Source: JAIMBK01 sp040755975 (GTDB taxonomy: Bacteria > Bacillota > Desulfotomaculia > Desulfotomaculales > Nap2-2B). Taken from it: DNA of 24,625 nt. The notes under the pieces were generated by a model that ran no database searches, was not told the origin of the DNA, and saw nothing but the letters and a program-made list of their open reading frames with translations. Position 1 is the first letter of the stretch; each line of letters begins with the position of its first letter. The translations under genes and the position numbers were made by a program. Shown here in pieces: positions 1 through 6,668 of the stretch. The stretch lies in contig JBFLZY010000043.1 of NCBI GenBank assembly GCA_040755975.1, positions 1 to 24,625 on the forward strand, given 5' to 3'.

Positions 1-220
1 AAAGGTTCCACATGTCGAAGCCGCTGCGCTGGGCAGCCTTGCCCATCTTGTCAATTTTCTGCGCGGCGGCCTCGGTCTTTTCCCCGGCCTCTTTCGACTT
101 CTGGCCCGCCCCCTCGGTGGCGGTCCCAAGCTTCTTCACTTCGTCGGCGGTTCTTTTGAGCGTATCCGAAGCCTGGTCAATGGCTTTTAAAACGAGTTCA
201 ACAACGTTTCGGCCCGGCAT
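1..220 (-). CDS. Tail tape-measure protein, N-terminal part (cut by window edge)
   Basis: The first 73 codons are visible, starting with ATG at 220 and running off the left edge. The peptide begins MPGRNVVELVLKAIDQASDT and continues as a Lys/Glu/Ala-rich helix without stops. This short beta-start followed by 'I-D-x-A-S' and a long coiled coil is typical of tape-measure N-termini, which set tail length during assembly. It begins 14 bases after the tail-chaperone stop, the usual place for a tape-measure gene. The identification rests on position and coiled-coil character, since the diagnostic long body lies outside the window. Confidence 0.75.
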   Translation of the reverse strand, partial: MPGRNVVELVLKAIDQASDTLKRTADEVKKLGTATEGAGQKSKEAGEKTEAAAQKIDKMGKAAQRSGFDMWNL

Positions 221-234
221 AAAACCACCCCAAA

Positions 235-630
235 TTAATCAAAAGACACCCCGCTGAAAATGAGGATTGCTTTGACCAGATCCTCCATGTCCTCACCAAC
301 GTCGGAAATGTGCACTTCGTTTTCATCGGTTTCATCCAGCGGCCGGTTGCTTATCCGGGGCTTGACCACACCCTTGGTCACGATAATTTCCGCCGCCTTG
401 AGACCAAATGCATATATTTCCGGCGATTCGGCTACCAGACGGGCAATCTCTTCTGTATTTTTGTTTTGAAGTTCAGTCAGAGAAGTCATCTGCCCGTACA
501 GTTCGGCAAAATCATCAGGAGTTAACTTCCGGATTTCCACCACCCGGCCGCTGGGCAGTTTGTGCAGCTTCCGGTAGCCCTTTTTAAACTCGCTCGCCGA
601 CGTCGGCTGAAGCTGTTCCAAGTTCAACAC
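235..630 (-). CDS. Tail assembly chaperone-like protein
   Basis: This 131-aa acidic, mostly helical protein sits between the tail-tube gene (4-base gap) and the tape-measure start. That position and size match tail assembly chaperones, which coat the tape measure while the tube polymerises. The N-terminus has an 'LPSGRVVEIRKLTPDDFAEL' segment, a pattern common in these proteins. I looked for a frameshifted extension like lambda G-GT: the tape measure starts only 14 bases after the stop and no second overlapping frame of useful length is present, so a single product is likely. The start is GTG at 630 or TTG at 627. Confidence 0.6.
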   Translation of the reverse strand: MLNLEQLQPTSASEFKKGYRKLHKLPSGRVVEIRKLTPDDFAELYGQMTSLTELQNKNTEEIARLVAESPEIYAFGLKAAEIIVTKGVVKPRISNRPLDETDENEVHISDVGEDMEDLVKAILIFSGVSFD

Positions 631-633
631 CCC

Positions 634-1596
634 TTAATAACTTGCTTTGCTGTTGGTCAGCTTTGCCTGCACCAGGTAAGCATCGGCCAGGCTGTAGTAA
701 GCGGCGGCCTTGATGCTGACCACAATCCGGCCGGGCCCGGATACGTTTACCGGGTAGGCCGTATACTTTACTTTTGGTAGGGTAACCTCGAAAACATCGG
801 TCCCCGCGGTAAAAGTAACCCGCATTGCCTGATACTGCTTGTTTGCAAACTTATTGTATTCGCCGAGATCGGCTTCCGCCGTCAGGTCGAGTTCGCAGGT
901 CATCAAATCGTTGGGCTTGATTGCTCCGATGTAGACAGTGTTGTTAAGCAAAGGAATGCCTTCCATTTTGTTGTCAATCTTTATATTCGCCTTTTCCAAT
1001 TTGTTGTACGGCGAAGCGGCGCCCAGGTCGGCTACGTTGGCGGCAAACTTGATTATGCCCTGATTCCAGTTGAAAGGCTCGCCGGTTTCAAAAGACTGGC
1101 TCGTTTTGGCAATCAAGGCAGCTTGTTTGGCGATAATGCCGGCCGTTGCCCGGAGTATTTTTTGATCTGTCCCCCAGGCCAGCTGCAAAGTGTTGATGAT
1201 CGCCCCGGCGATTTGGAAGCTCTGGCCCATGTCCCGGAATACCTCCAGGGTATACGGAGCCAAAAAGCAATCGGCAGAAAAGGGGGTTACCCGCGGCGCC
1301 TGGAAGGTGTGTGTATATGGCCCGGTTCCGGTGGTTGCCGGGTCCCCTAGCGCGGAACGAAGCAGAAAGCCCAGCATAATTGGGCGTGCTTCGGCCACCA
1401 GATCCCCGCGCACCGTCTCTAAACCCGGGATATCGGGGAGTTGCGCACGCACGCCCAGCAAAGAAGCATCTTTAATTTGCTCGATTTCATGGGCAATATT
1501 TTCAGAAACAATCGGGATGTAATCTGTAGCGGCAACGGGAGTTCCCCAGTTAACTTCCTTGGCCAGGCCGAGAAAAGCTAAATTCCCCAGCGGCAT
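634..1596 (-). CDS. Phage tail tube protein
   Basis: A 320-aa beta-rich protein. The start 'MPLGNLAFLGLAKEVNWGTPVAATDYIPIVSENI' is the usual opening of long-tail tube proteins (G-x-A-x-E-x-x-W-G-T-P), and the remainder has alternating strand segments with an 'ITA...VTFTAGTDVFEVTLPKVKYTAYPVNVSGPG' C-terminal domain. It would polymerise into the tail tube through which DNA is ejected. The start codon overlaps the stop of the upstream small gene (TAATG). No sheath gene precedes it, unlike the L-M pair of phage Mu, which argues for a non-contractile tail. Confidence 0.75.
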   Translation of the reverse strand: MPLGNLAFLGLAKEVNWGTPVAATDYIPIVSENIAHEIEQIKDASLLGVRAQLPDIPGLETVRGDLVAEARPIMLGFLLRSALGDPATTGTGPYTHTFQAPRVTPFSADCFLAPYTLEVFRDMGQSFQIAGAIINTLQLAWGTDQKILRATAGIIAKQAALIAKTSQSFETGEPFNWNQGIIKFAANVADLGAASPYNKLEKANIKIDNKMEGIPLLNNTVYIGAIKPNDLMTCELDLTAEADLGEYNKFANKQYQAMRVTFTAGTDVFEVTLPKVKYTAYPVNVSGPGRIVVSIKAAAYYSLADAYLVQAKLTNSKASY

Positions 1597-1763
1597 TATT
1601 CATCACCATCCTTTTTTGTTTGGGCCTGGCGCGCCTCCTGGAAGGAGCCGGTGCTGAGCAGTTCTTTTGCTTTTTCATCGTCTACTTCAACGGATTGGCC
1701 AGGCTTGTAAATCCCGAAGCCGGGAAAAAACTTTTCGTAATCACCAATAAACTTTAACTTCAT
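1596..1763 (-). CDS. Small tail-region protein (55 aa)
   Basis: The gene starts with ATG at 1763 after a strong AGGAGGGG ribosome binding site and ends in TAA sharing one base with the next ATG, so it is clearly translated in the tail operon. The product begins MKLKFIGDYEKFFPGFGIYK, followed by 'PGQSVEVDDEKAKELLSTGSF' and a charged tail. Short proteins with the 'Y-x-P-G-x-x-V-x-V-x-D-x-x-A-x-x-L-L-x-x-G-x-F' pattern occur in many phages between the tail terminator and tail tube genes. They may aid head-tail or tail-tube assembly; the role is not known from sequence. Confidence 0.7.
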   Translation of the reverse strand: MKLKFIGDYEKFFPGFGIYKPGQSVEVDDEKAKELLSTGSFQEARQAQTKKDGDE

Positions 1764-1774
1764 TTTACCCCTCC

Positions 1775-2215
1775 TTAGGAAAGGTCCTTGGCGCAGTAAT
1801 ACTTGACCTTGTAGCGAACCTGGGCGGCGTGCAGGAGTTGGGTTTCCCCCGCATCTACTGTGAGGTAATCGATTTGCTCGACAAAACTGTCGATGGCCAG
1901 AGCGGCCAGATCTCTATTGCTCCTCTTCATCAAACAATCCCGCACGGCATGGGCCAGGGCGCGCACCTGCTTTTCGCCGTCTTCCGGGTTGAATACCTGG
2001 ACGTAAACGTAGATGTTGAAATCGGCGGTGGTATCGTCTTTGTCTTGCGTAATTTCCGTGAAGCTTTCTGTTTTCGGCGCCACGCTGACGGCCGGGTAAG
2101 CACCGATCACCATCCCGTCCACTTTGTACCACTTTTTGACGTTGGCAAAGGCGGGATCGGCCTGGAGGACTTCCACAATTTTATCCAGGATGTTGTCAAT
2201 CTGCGCCAAACTCAT
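1775..2215 (-). CDS. Mu gp37-like / tail terminator-like protein
   Basis: A 146-aa protein in the slot between the gpG-type morphogenesis gene (4-base overlap) and the tail genes. It has an N-terminal helix 'IDNILDKIVEVLQADP', a central 'YPAVSVAPKTESFTEI' strand region, and a 'DFNIYVYVQVFNPEDGEKQVRALAHAVRDCLM' segment. This plan resembles tail terminator or head-closure proteins of the lambda gpU/Mu gp37 type. Such proteins cap the tail tube at the head end. Identification is by order and fold pattern, not by a catalytic motif. Confidence 0.6.
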   Translation of the reverse strand: MSLAQIDNILDKIVEVLQADPAFANVKKWYKVDGMVIGAYPAVSVAPKTESFTEITQDKDDTTADFNIYVYVQVFNPEDGEKQVRALAHAVRDCLMKRSNRDLAALAIDSFVEQIDYLTVDAGETQLLHAAQVRYKVKYYCAKDLS

Positions 2216-2802
2216 TCACCTGCCAGCCAATCTTCGAAGATCCTGACGATCTTTTGTTTTTCGTCAGGCTGCAGTAAAAGATATGGACGCGCCGGGATGA
2301 CAGCTTTCTTGATTACCACGTAGCGGCCGGCGCGCACGGGAATGAAAAGCGCCCGGCCCCGCCGGGGGCGGATCACGCCGCCGAACTGGTGGATGCGGGC
2401 GTAGATTTCCGCTGAACCGACCACCGCTTCGTTTTCCAGCACCTGCAGGTGAATTGATTTCTTTAAGTCCCCGCTCACCTGCAGGATCTTGTGCCCCCGC
2501 GCCATGGCTACGGCCGAACGGAGAATGCCGGCCCTGGTAGTCCATTTCTTCGCCCGCCGGTACCGTTTCGTGGCCGCTGCCCGTTCCATGAAGGTATAGT
2601 CCAGAATCATCCGGGTGAGGCGGCTGCGGGGCGCCCATTTAGCCGGCCGGCCCTCGGCCTCGAAGTTTTCCATGGTGGAGTGGAGCATGATTTCCCCTGC
2701 CTTACCCAGTGGTTCCCGCAGACTTTTCCCCCGCCCGGCCATTTTCTCCAAACGATCCCGCAATTTTTCCAGGCCCTCGGCGGTAACGTAAATTCTCACC
2801 AT
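2212..2802 (-). CDS. Phage virion morphogenesis protein (Mu gpG-like)
   Basis: The 196-aa product is very basic and has the signature 'GDLKKSIHLQVLENEAVVGSAEIYARIHQFGGVIRPRRGRALFIPV', matching phage virion-morphogenesis/tail-completion proteins: L-x-x-S-I, V-G-S-x-x-x-Y-A-x-I-H-Q-F-G-G. In Mu the related gpG takes part in head-tail joining. It overlaps the upstream gp36-like gene by 7 bases and the downstream gene by 4, showing tight translational coupling. The N-terminal 60 residues, with 'RLEKMAGRGKSLREPLGKAGEIMLHSTMENFEAEGRPAKWAP', also fit the family well. Confidence 0.88.
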   Translation of the reverse strand: MVRIYVTAEGLEKLRDRLEKMAGRGKSLREPLGKAGEIMLHSTMENFEAEGRPAKWAPRSRLTRMILDYTFMERAAATKRYRRAKKWTTRAGILRSAVAMARGHKILQVSGDLKKSIHLQVLENEAVVGSAEIYARIHQFGGVIRPRRGRALFIPVRAGRYVVIKKAVIPARPYLLLQPDEKQKIVRIFEDWLAGE

Positions 2803-3221
2803 CGCGCCAGCGCCTCTTCCAGCGGGCTTTTTTTAGGGGTGGTGGTGGCCAGGGCGGGGCGGACCGCTGGGGCGGGGGGCTCGATCTTAACTACTCCCGG
2901 CAGGCCGTCTAAGAGCCCTTCTTCGATTACCCGGTCCAGGTCGGCTTCCGCCCTTTTTCTGTATACATCAGACAATGTTGTCTGGTTGGGCTGCCGGTCG
3001 GAATAAACTTTATCCAGCACCATCGCCGCGGCCATATCGGCGGCGATACTGGCGATGATCGCCGGTACCGGCTCATTTAGCGGTACCCGGTAATGTTTGC
3101 GCAGCCGGGCGTCGATCCGCGCCTGGGCTTTTGTAATAAACCCCTCTACTTCCGGTCCGGGAAGCTCCACCTCTGTAATCAGCTTGCACAAACTGTACAC
3201 TGCCTCAGCCGTGGCATACAT
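2796..3221 (-). CDS. Mu gp36-like protein (DUF1320)
   Basis: A 141-aa protein starting 'MYATAEAVYSLCKLITEVELPGPEVEGFITKAQARIDARLRKHYRVPL', the classic opening of DUF1320/gp36: a Tyr/Ala start, a helical 'I-x-x-A-x-x-x-I-D-x-x-L' and the short 'Y-x-V-P' turn. Members follow the capsid gene and probably act as head-tail connector adaptors, comparable to gp6-like adaptors. The C-terminal tail after residue 120 is Pro/Ala/Lys-rich and looks disordered. Gene order (capsid, gp36, gpG, gp37) matches Mu and B3. Confidence 0.8.
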   Translation of the reverse strand: MYATAEAVYSLCKLITEVELPGPEVEGFITKAQARIDARLRKHYRVPLNEPVPAIIASIAADMAAAMVLDKVYSDRQPNQTTLSDVYRKRAEADLDRVIEEGLLDGLPGVVKIEPPAPAVRPALATTTPKKSPLEEALARW

Positions 3222-3233
3222 ACACCCACCGCC

Positions 3234-4250
3234 TTAAGCCACCTTCGCGCTGACGATCCAGTTCGGGTGGAACAAACGAGGCAAGCCGTAAATTCCAACC
3301 GTAATGTCGACGTGAGGGTTTTTGTTCTGCTGGGACTTGTCCTCGATCACTGCAAACTTGCCCGGCAGCGGGTTGTCCAGGGTGCCGTTGTGCAGGCTGA
3401 TGGTGCTGGCAAAGTCCATCAGCAATTCGTTCGCCTGGCCCTGGCCCCGGATGATGAACCGGTCGTCGGGAATAAACGGGTGGAAATTTCCTTCCTCGTC
3501 CGCATAGCCGCTGTCGTAAACTTTAAATTCGAGTTCCGGGAAGAGCAGTTTGAGCGCCTGGGCGATGTTGCCGGCGCTTAGGAAATTTGCGTACTGGCTC
3601 TGCTTTAAAAGTTCCCTGATCTTCGCATTTTGCGCCAGGTAACCCGCAACTTTTAAATTAAAGTAAGCGGTCACGCCCCGGGCGCCGGTGCCCCTGAAGA
3701 GCAGCAGCCAGGTCGTGATGTCGTCCACCGGGTCGGAATTGGCGGAATCGCTCCATAAAGCACCGCCGGCCAATTCGGGCCTGTTCTCCGCCGGAACGTT
3801 GTAGTCGACGGTATACTTGATCCCGTCTTCATCCACGACCAGCTGCCCGGCCACCAGGGGCTGCCAGCGCAGCCATTCGATTCGGGTCTCCAGCCGGTCA
3901 TCCAATTCTTTTGCCCTCTTTAAAACCAGATCCCGCCCCGCGCGCTGGTTATACGTACCGGCCTGCCGGGCGTAAAGAAGTTCGTCTTCCTTGATCCGGT
4001 AAGCTTCTTTCCAATAGCCGGTGCCCATTCTTTTTCGGCTTTGCCCGGGTAGTTTGATCAACTTCGGATCAGTGCCTACAGCGTGGGCCTTGGTCATGCC
4101 GACAGATGCTTCCAGAACGTCGTATTCGATATCTTTGGCGTAGTGGTCGGTCACCGGGCAGAACTGAGCGCCGATAAACTGCGCCGGGTCAACCACCCGG
4201 TTCCTCACAATGTGGCTTACCTCCTGGGTAGTTGGAAAAATTAAAGGCAT
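3234..4250 (-). CDS. Major capsid protein
   Basis: A 338-aa protein that follows the decoration protein, preceded by a GAGGAGG ribosome binding site. It begins 'MPLIFPTTQEVSHIVRNRV' and contains 'FNLKVAGYLAQNAKIRELLKQS' and 'LFPELEFKVYDSGYADEEGNFHPFIPDDRFII', the layout of capsid protein E-type HK97-fold shells: an N-arm, a long spine helix region, a P-domain 'YFN..V..YL..N..I' and a strand with a 'IPDDRFII' motif near the C-terminus. It forms the icosahedral shell. Placement after protease/scaffold and decoration genes supports the call. Confidence 0.85.
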   Translation of the reverse strand: MPLIFPTTQEVSHIVRNRVVDPAQFIGAQFCPVTDHYAKDIEYDVLEASVGMTKAHAVGTDPKLIKLPGQSRKRMGTGYWKEAYRIKEDELLYARQAGTYNQRAGRDLVLKRAKELDDRLETRIEWLRWQPLVAGQLVVDEDGIKYTVDYNVPAENRPELAGGALWSDSANSDPVDDITTWLLLFRGTGARGVTAYFNLKVAGYLAQNAKIRELLKQSQYANFLSAGNIAQALKLLFPELEFKVYDSGYADEEGNFHPFIPDDRFIIRGQGQANELLMDFASTISLHNGTLDNPLPGKFAVIEDKSQQNKNPHVDITVGIYGLPRLFHPNWIVSAKVA

Positions 4251-4272
4251 TTTTTATCCTCCTCTCAATTAC

Positions 4273-4860
4273 TTACGCAGGTACAATGGTCAGATTTTCA
4301 ACCACCCGCGCGCCCAGGTCAGCCCGGGCCAGGGCGTCCATCCCGACGAGCAGATTTGTGTAGAACTGGCCGCCGATGTAGGCCTGAACGTTAACATCGG
4401 TGGCCTGATCGGGTACTTCTTCAGCGAGAATCAGCTTGGCCACTTCCGAACCATCATTGACGAAGACCCAGGCTCCGGCGCTCTTGGCCGCCACCAGGGC
4501 GTTTGTCACGGTAATTGTATTCGCCCCTGGGGTCAGGCCGATGGCCGTGATCGCCCCCAGGTTCTCCAGTTCAGTTCCGTCCGCTTCCTTAATGCTTACC
4601 GTCTGGCCGACCTTAAAAATAGAGGCGTCAACCACGGAAAGCACCGTCTGGCCGGCCGCCTCATCGGCGCTTAAGGTGGTCCGGCGCACCCGGGCGTATT
4701 TGCCGCTGGCGGTGATTTTTCCTAAAACCGTTCCGCTTGCCAGATCGCCCTGGCCGGCGGCCAGCAGGACCGAAACAAGCGGGCCGCGGAATTCCGGAAA
4801 GGCCATGACCTGGCGATCGCTATAAGACTCGACGGTAGTAATGCCTGGATTCATAACCAT
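4273..4860 (-). CDS. Head decoration protein with an inserted beta domain
   Basis: The 195-aa product lies between protease/scaffold and capsid genes, the normal place for a lambda gpD-like head decoration or stabilisation protein. Residues 1-60 ('LAAGQGDLASGTVLGKITASGKYARV') and the last 55 residues ('AKLILAEEVP...DVNVQAYIGGQFYTNLL') match that family. Between them lies about 75 residues rich in Thr/Val ('TTLSADEAAGQTVLSVVDASIFKVGQTVSIKEADGTE...') that look like a separate small beta domain of the sort seen in virion surface proteins. It probably trims the capsid exterior at threefold axes. Start is ATG 4860 (or 4854). Confidence 0.75.
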   Translation of the reverse strand: MVMNPGITTVESYSDRQVMAFPEFRGPLVSVLLAAGQGDLASGTVLGKITASGKYARVRRTTLSADEAAGQTVLSVVDASIFKVGQTVSIKEADGTELENLGAITAIGLTPGANTITVTNALVAAKSAGAWVFVNDGSEVAKLILAEEVPDQATDVNVQAYIGGQFYTNLLVGMDALARADLGARVVENLTIVPA

Positions 4861-4876
4861 TTATCTCACGCTCCTT

Positions 4877-5428
4877 TTATAAGATGTATTTGCCGTCTTC
4901 GGTTATCTTGCCGCCCAGCGCCCGGACGTCCTCGTCGGCCAGCTTTTTAATCGCCTCCGGGGAATTGGGGGACGGGGTATGCTGACTGCCAACCTGGGTC
5001 AATTTTACCCGCTGATCCTCGGGGAGCGCCTCCAGCACCGCGAAGATCTGCTCCGCCAGAGTCACTTCCTTATTATCGGCCAGCTTGATCACTGTGGCGG
5101 CAGCGGCAGGGTTGGCCAGCAAGACGGATTTCACCTGCTCGCACATGGCCGGCGGGATCCCCTTCGCCACCAGGTCTTTCAGCCGGGATTCCACCTGGTT
5201 TTCCCAGGCTTTTTGTTCGGCGGCGGTGAGCTTTCCGGTCGTGTCCGTCAATTTTTTCTCCGCGTCGGCCAGTCGGCGCTTGAGGTCGTCGATTTCCGCC
5301 AGCTTCCTTTTCTCCTCTTCACCGAATTCATGCTTTGGAAATTGCTTAAAGTTCTCAAAAAACCTGGTTAATCCGTCACTGAGCTTTTTTAACAGGCTGT
5401 TGTTCTCTTCCAAAAGCTTTTTATCCAT
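4877..5428 (-). CDS. Candidate internal start: separate scaffold protein (Mu Z-like)
   Basis: Inside the protease gene, in frame, ATG at 5428 (Met252) is preceded by GAGGAGG about 11 bases upstream. The 183-aa product from this start would be the coiled-coil scaffold without the protease, exactly the arrangement of Mu I/Z and lambda C/Nu3. The peptide starts MDKKLLEENNSLLKKL and contains a heptad-rich stretch to about residue 90, then a more globular tail. Scaffold proteins of this type guide capsid assembly and are later removed by the protease. The internal initiation is an inference from the ribosome binding site and the domain boundary. Confidence 0.6.
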   Translation of the reverse strand: MDKKLLEENNSLLKKLSDGLTRFFENFKQFPKHEFGEEEKRKLAEIDDLKRRLADAEKKLTDTTGKLTAAEQKAWENQVESRLKDLVAKGIPPAMCEQVKSVLLANPAAAATVIKLADNKEVTLAEQIFAVLEALPEDQRVKLTQVGSQHTPSPNSPEAIKKLADEDVRALGGKITEDGKYIL

Positions 5429-6181
5429 TTCGTCAGATGCCTCCTCGCAATCAAGATAAATCTGGTCCGGCGGATCGGCCAGGACCACGTTTTCCGGCAG
5501 GCGCGTCAAAAACGGCTCGTTGGTAAGCGCGATGGCGGTCAAAGTAGGGCCGGCCAGCTCCCCTGTTTCTTTGTTGATGTATAAAGGATCGTACTCGGCG
5601 CTGGCAAAGCGGTAGCGCCGGTTCCGCACCGCATCCACTATGTCGGGCGTGGTGGGTTCCGCGATGGCGTACAGGGTATCGCCTTCCTGCCGAAGCTCCC
5701 GCACCCAGGCCTCCGCCGGGGCGGCGCCGAAGGTGGGCAGTCCCTTGTCGTGCCCCAGGCGCACAAAAATCGGCCGGCCCAGGACGTTCTCCCGGAAATT
5801 TTTGATAAAGCTGTCGAAGGTGGCCTGGTCGCCGGTTATTTCCCCGTATACGGGATGTTTCCAGTTGCCCAGCCGGAAAAAAGGTATTTTCAATTCGGCC
5901 AGCTTCTGGTCTTCGTAAGAAGGCAGGCCCGCTTCCTTTGCCGCCGCGATCAACACTTCCTTTGCTTTGCGCTTCGCTTCCGTGGAGAGGTTGGTCTGGG
6001 GAAGCCGCGCCAGGGCGTTGCGCAGGTGGGGGAGATCGATTTTGCCGTCCTTATCCCGGTAGGGAAGGTGGCGGAGCGTGCGGAGGACGGTTTTCCCCTC
6101 CTCGTCCTTGCGGCCGCCCGGTTCGATATAAGCAAAGCATTTATCGGGCAGATCATTGATATATTCGGTGGTCCACTGCAA
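4877..6181 (-). CDS. Mu gpI-like head maturation protease with C-terminal scaffold
   Basis: A 434-aa protein. Residues about 85-245 correspond to Mu-like prophage I protein: 'IPFFRLGNWKHPVYGEITGDQATFDSFIKNFRENVLGRPIFVRLGHDKG', 'GDTLYAIAEPTTPDIVDAVRNRRYRFASAEYDP' and 'GPTLTAIALTNEPFL'. In these proteases the 'RFASAEYDP' strand and the conserved His in 'LGHD' are expected in the active centre. From residue 252 the protein is a charged coiled coil (scaffold). An N-terminal extension of about 80 residues ('LPHLRNALARLPQTNLSTEAKRKAKEVLIAAAKEAG') looks like a helical clip domain. The start is TTG at 6181, supported by a strong GGAGGTGA site. Confidence 0.85.
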   Translation of the reverse strand: MQWTTEYINDLPDKCFAYIEPGGRKDEEGKTVLRTLRHLPYRDKDGKIDLPHLRNALARLPQTNLSTEAKRKAKEVLIAAAKEAGLPSYEDQKLAELKIPFFRLGNWKHPVYGEITGDQATFDSFIKNFRENVLGRPIFVRLGHDKGLPTFGAAPAEAWVRELRQEGDTLYAIAEPTTPDIVDAVRNRRYRFASAEYDPLYINKETGELAGPTLTAIALTNEPFLTRLPENVVLADPPDQIYLDCEEASDEMDKKLLEENNSLLKKLSDGLTRFFENFKQFPKHEFGEEEKRKLAEIDDLKRRLADAEKKLTDTTGKLTAAEQKAWENQVESRLKDLVAKGIPPAMCEQVKSVLLANPAAAATVIKLADNKEVTLAEQIFAVLEALPEDQRVKLTQVGSQHTPSPNSPEAIKKLADEDVRALGGKITEDGKYIL

Positions 6182-6208
6182 ACGCTTTCACCTCCTTTTT
6201 GGCAAATG

Positions 6209-6240
6209 AAAAAGGACCGGTTTTAAAACCGATCCTTTTT
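6209..6240. terminator. Bidirectional intrinsic terminator before the protease gene
   Basis: A near-perfect inverted repeat: arms 6209-6224 and 6225-6240 with one mismatch, flanked by A5 and T5, so both strands give a stem followed by a U-tract. On the minus strand it stops just before the ribosome binding site of the protease/scaffold gene. This splits the head genes into two transcription units or meters them. Confidence 0.75.
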
Positions 6241-6280
6241 GTGCCGGGTGAACCAGCTTGTTCAAGTACCCCTTAAACAG

Positions 6281-6300
6281 CGTTATAACGCGTTATAACG
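6281..6300. promoter_or_regulatory. Double palindrome, likely operator
   Basis: The sequence CGTTATAACGCGTTATAACG is a perfect 20-bp palindrome made of two identical 10-bp palindromes. Each half contains TATAAC, which could double as a -10 element. It lies about 40 bases upstream of the terminator hairpin on the minus strand, inside the only non-coding gap (6182-6349) in the late region. This makes it a good candidate for a regulator binding site; no matching -35 was found. Confidence 0.5.
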
Positions 6301-6349
6301 GGGGTATTTCTTTAATTACGTATTACAGGCCTTCACCTCAAATTCAACC

Positions 6350-6658
6350 TTAAATTTTCCGTCTGTACGCCCGGTAAATCTCCTCGTAAATTTCCAGCAG
6401 GCCTACGCCGCTCAAGCCAAGAGCGGGCACCGCGAAGGGGCCGGGCACAGGATGGCGGCGCAGGGCCTCGCTGATCATCCCGTAGTCAAAACCAAAGCAA
6501 TCATATCCGACCGGCTCCCGGGTATCGCAGTCGACGAGCAATTCCACCAGCCCTGACAGCGGCCAGCTTTTATAGACCGTGCTGCGCCGCGAGCGGTCCG
6601 CGTACCGCAGGTAAATGTGGCCGGTCGCCAATTCCTGTTCAAGTTCAAGTACCTGCAT
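6350..6658 (-). CDS. Hypothetical protein in the head operon (102 aa)
   Basis: I do not recognise this protein. It begins 'MQVLELEQELATGHIYLRYADRSRRSTVYKSWPLSGLVELLVDCDTREPVGYDCFGF', a beta-strand-rich pattern that resembles small antitoxin-like DUF2283 folds only loosely. The C-terminal half has 'GISLLEIYEEIYRAYRRKI'-type helix (actual text GVGLLEIYEEIYRAYRRKI). It starts at ATG 6658 after AGGTGA, 10 bases beyond the minor-head gene stop, so it is co-transcribed with it. Adjacent position to a minor head protein whose C-terminus looks toxin-like makes a protective role conceivable, but that is speculation. Confidence 0.6.
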   Translation of the reverse strand: MQVLELEQELATGHIYLRYADRSRRSTVYKSWPLSGLVELLVDCDTREPVGYDCFGFDYGMISEALRRHPVPGPFAVPALGLSGVGLLEIYEEIYRAYRRKI

Positions 6659-6668
6659 CACTAATCAC

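Noticed and set aside
235..630. Programmed frameshift in the tail chaperone
   Set aside because: The tape-measure gene begins 14 bases after the stop and no alternative frame of useful length follows.
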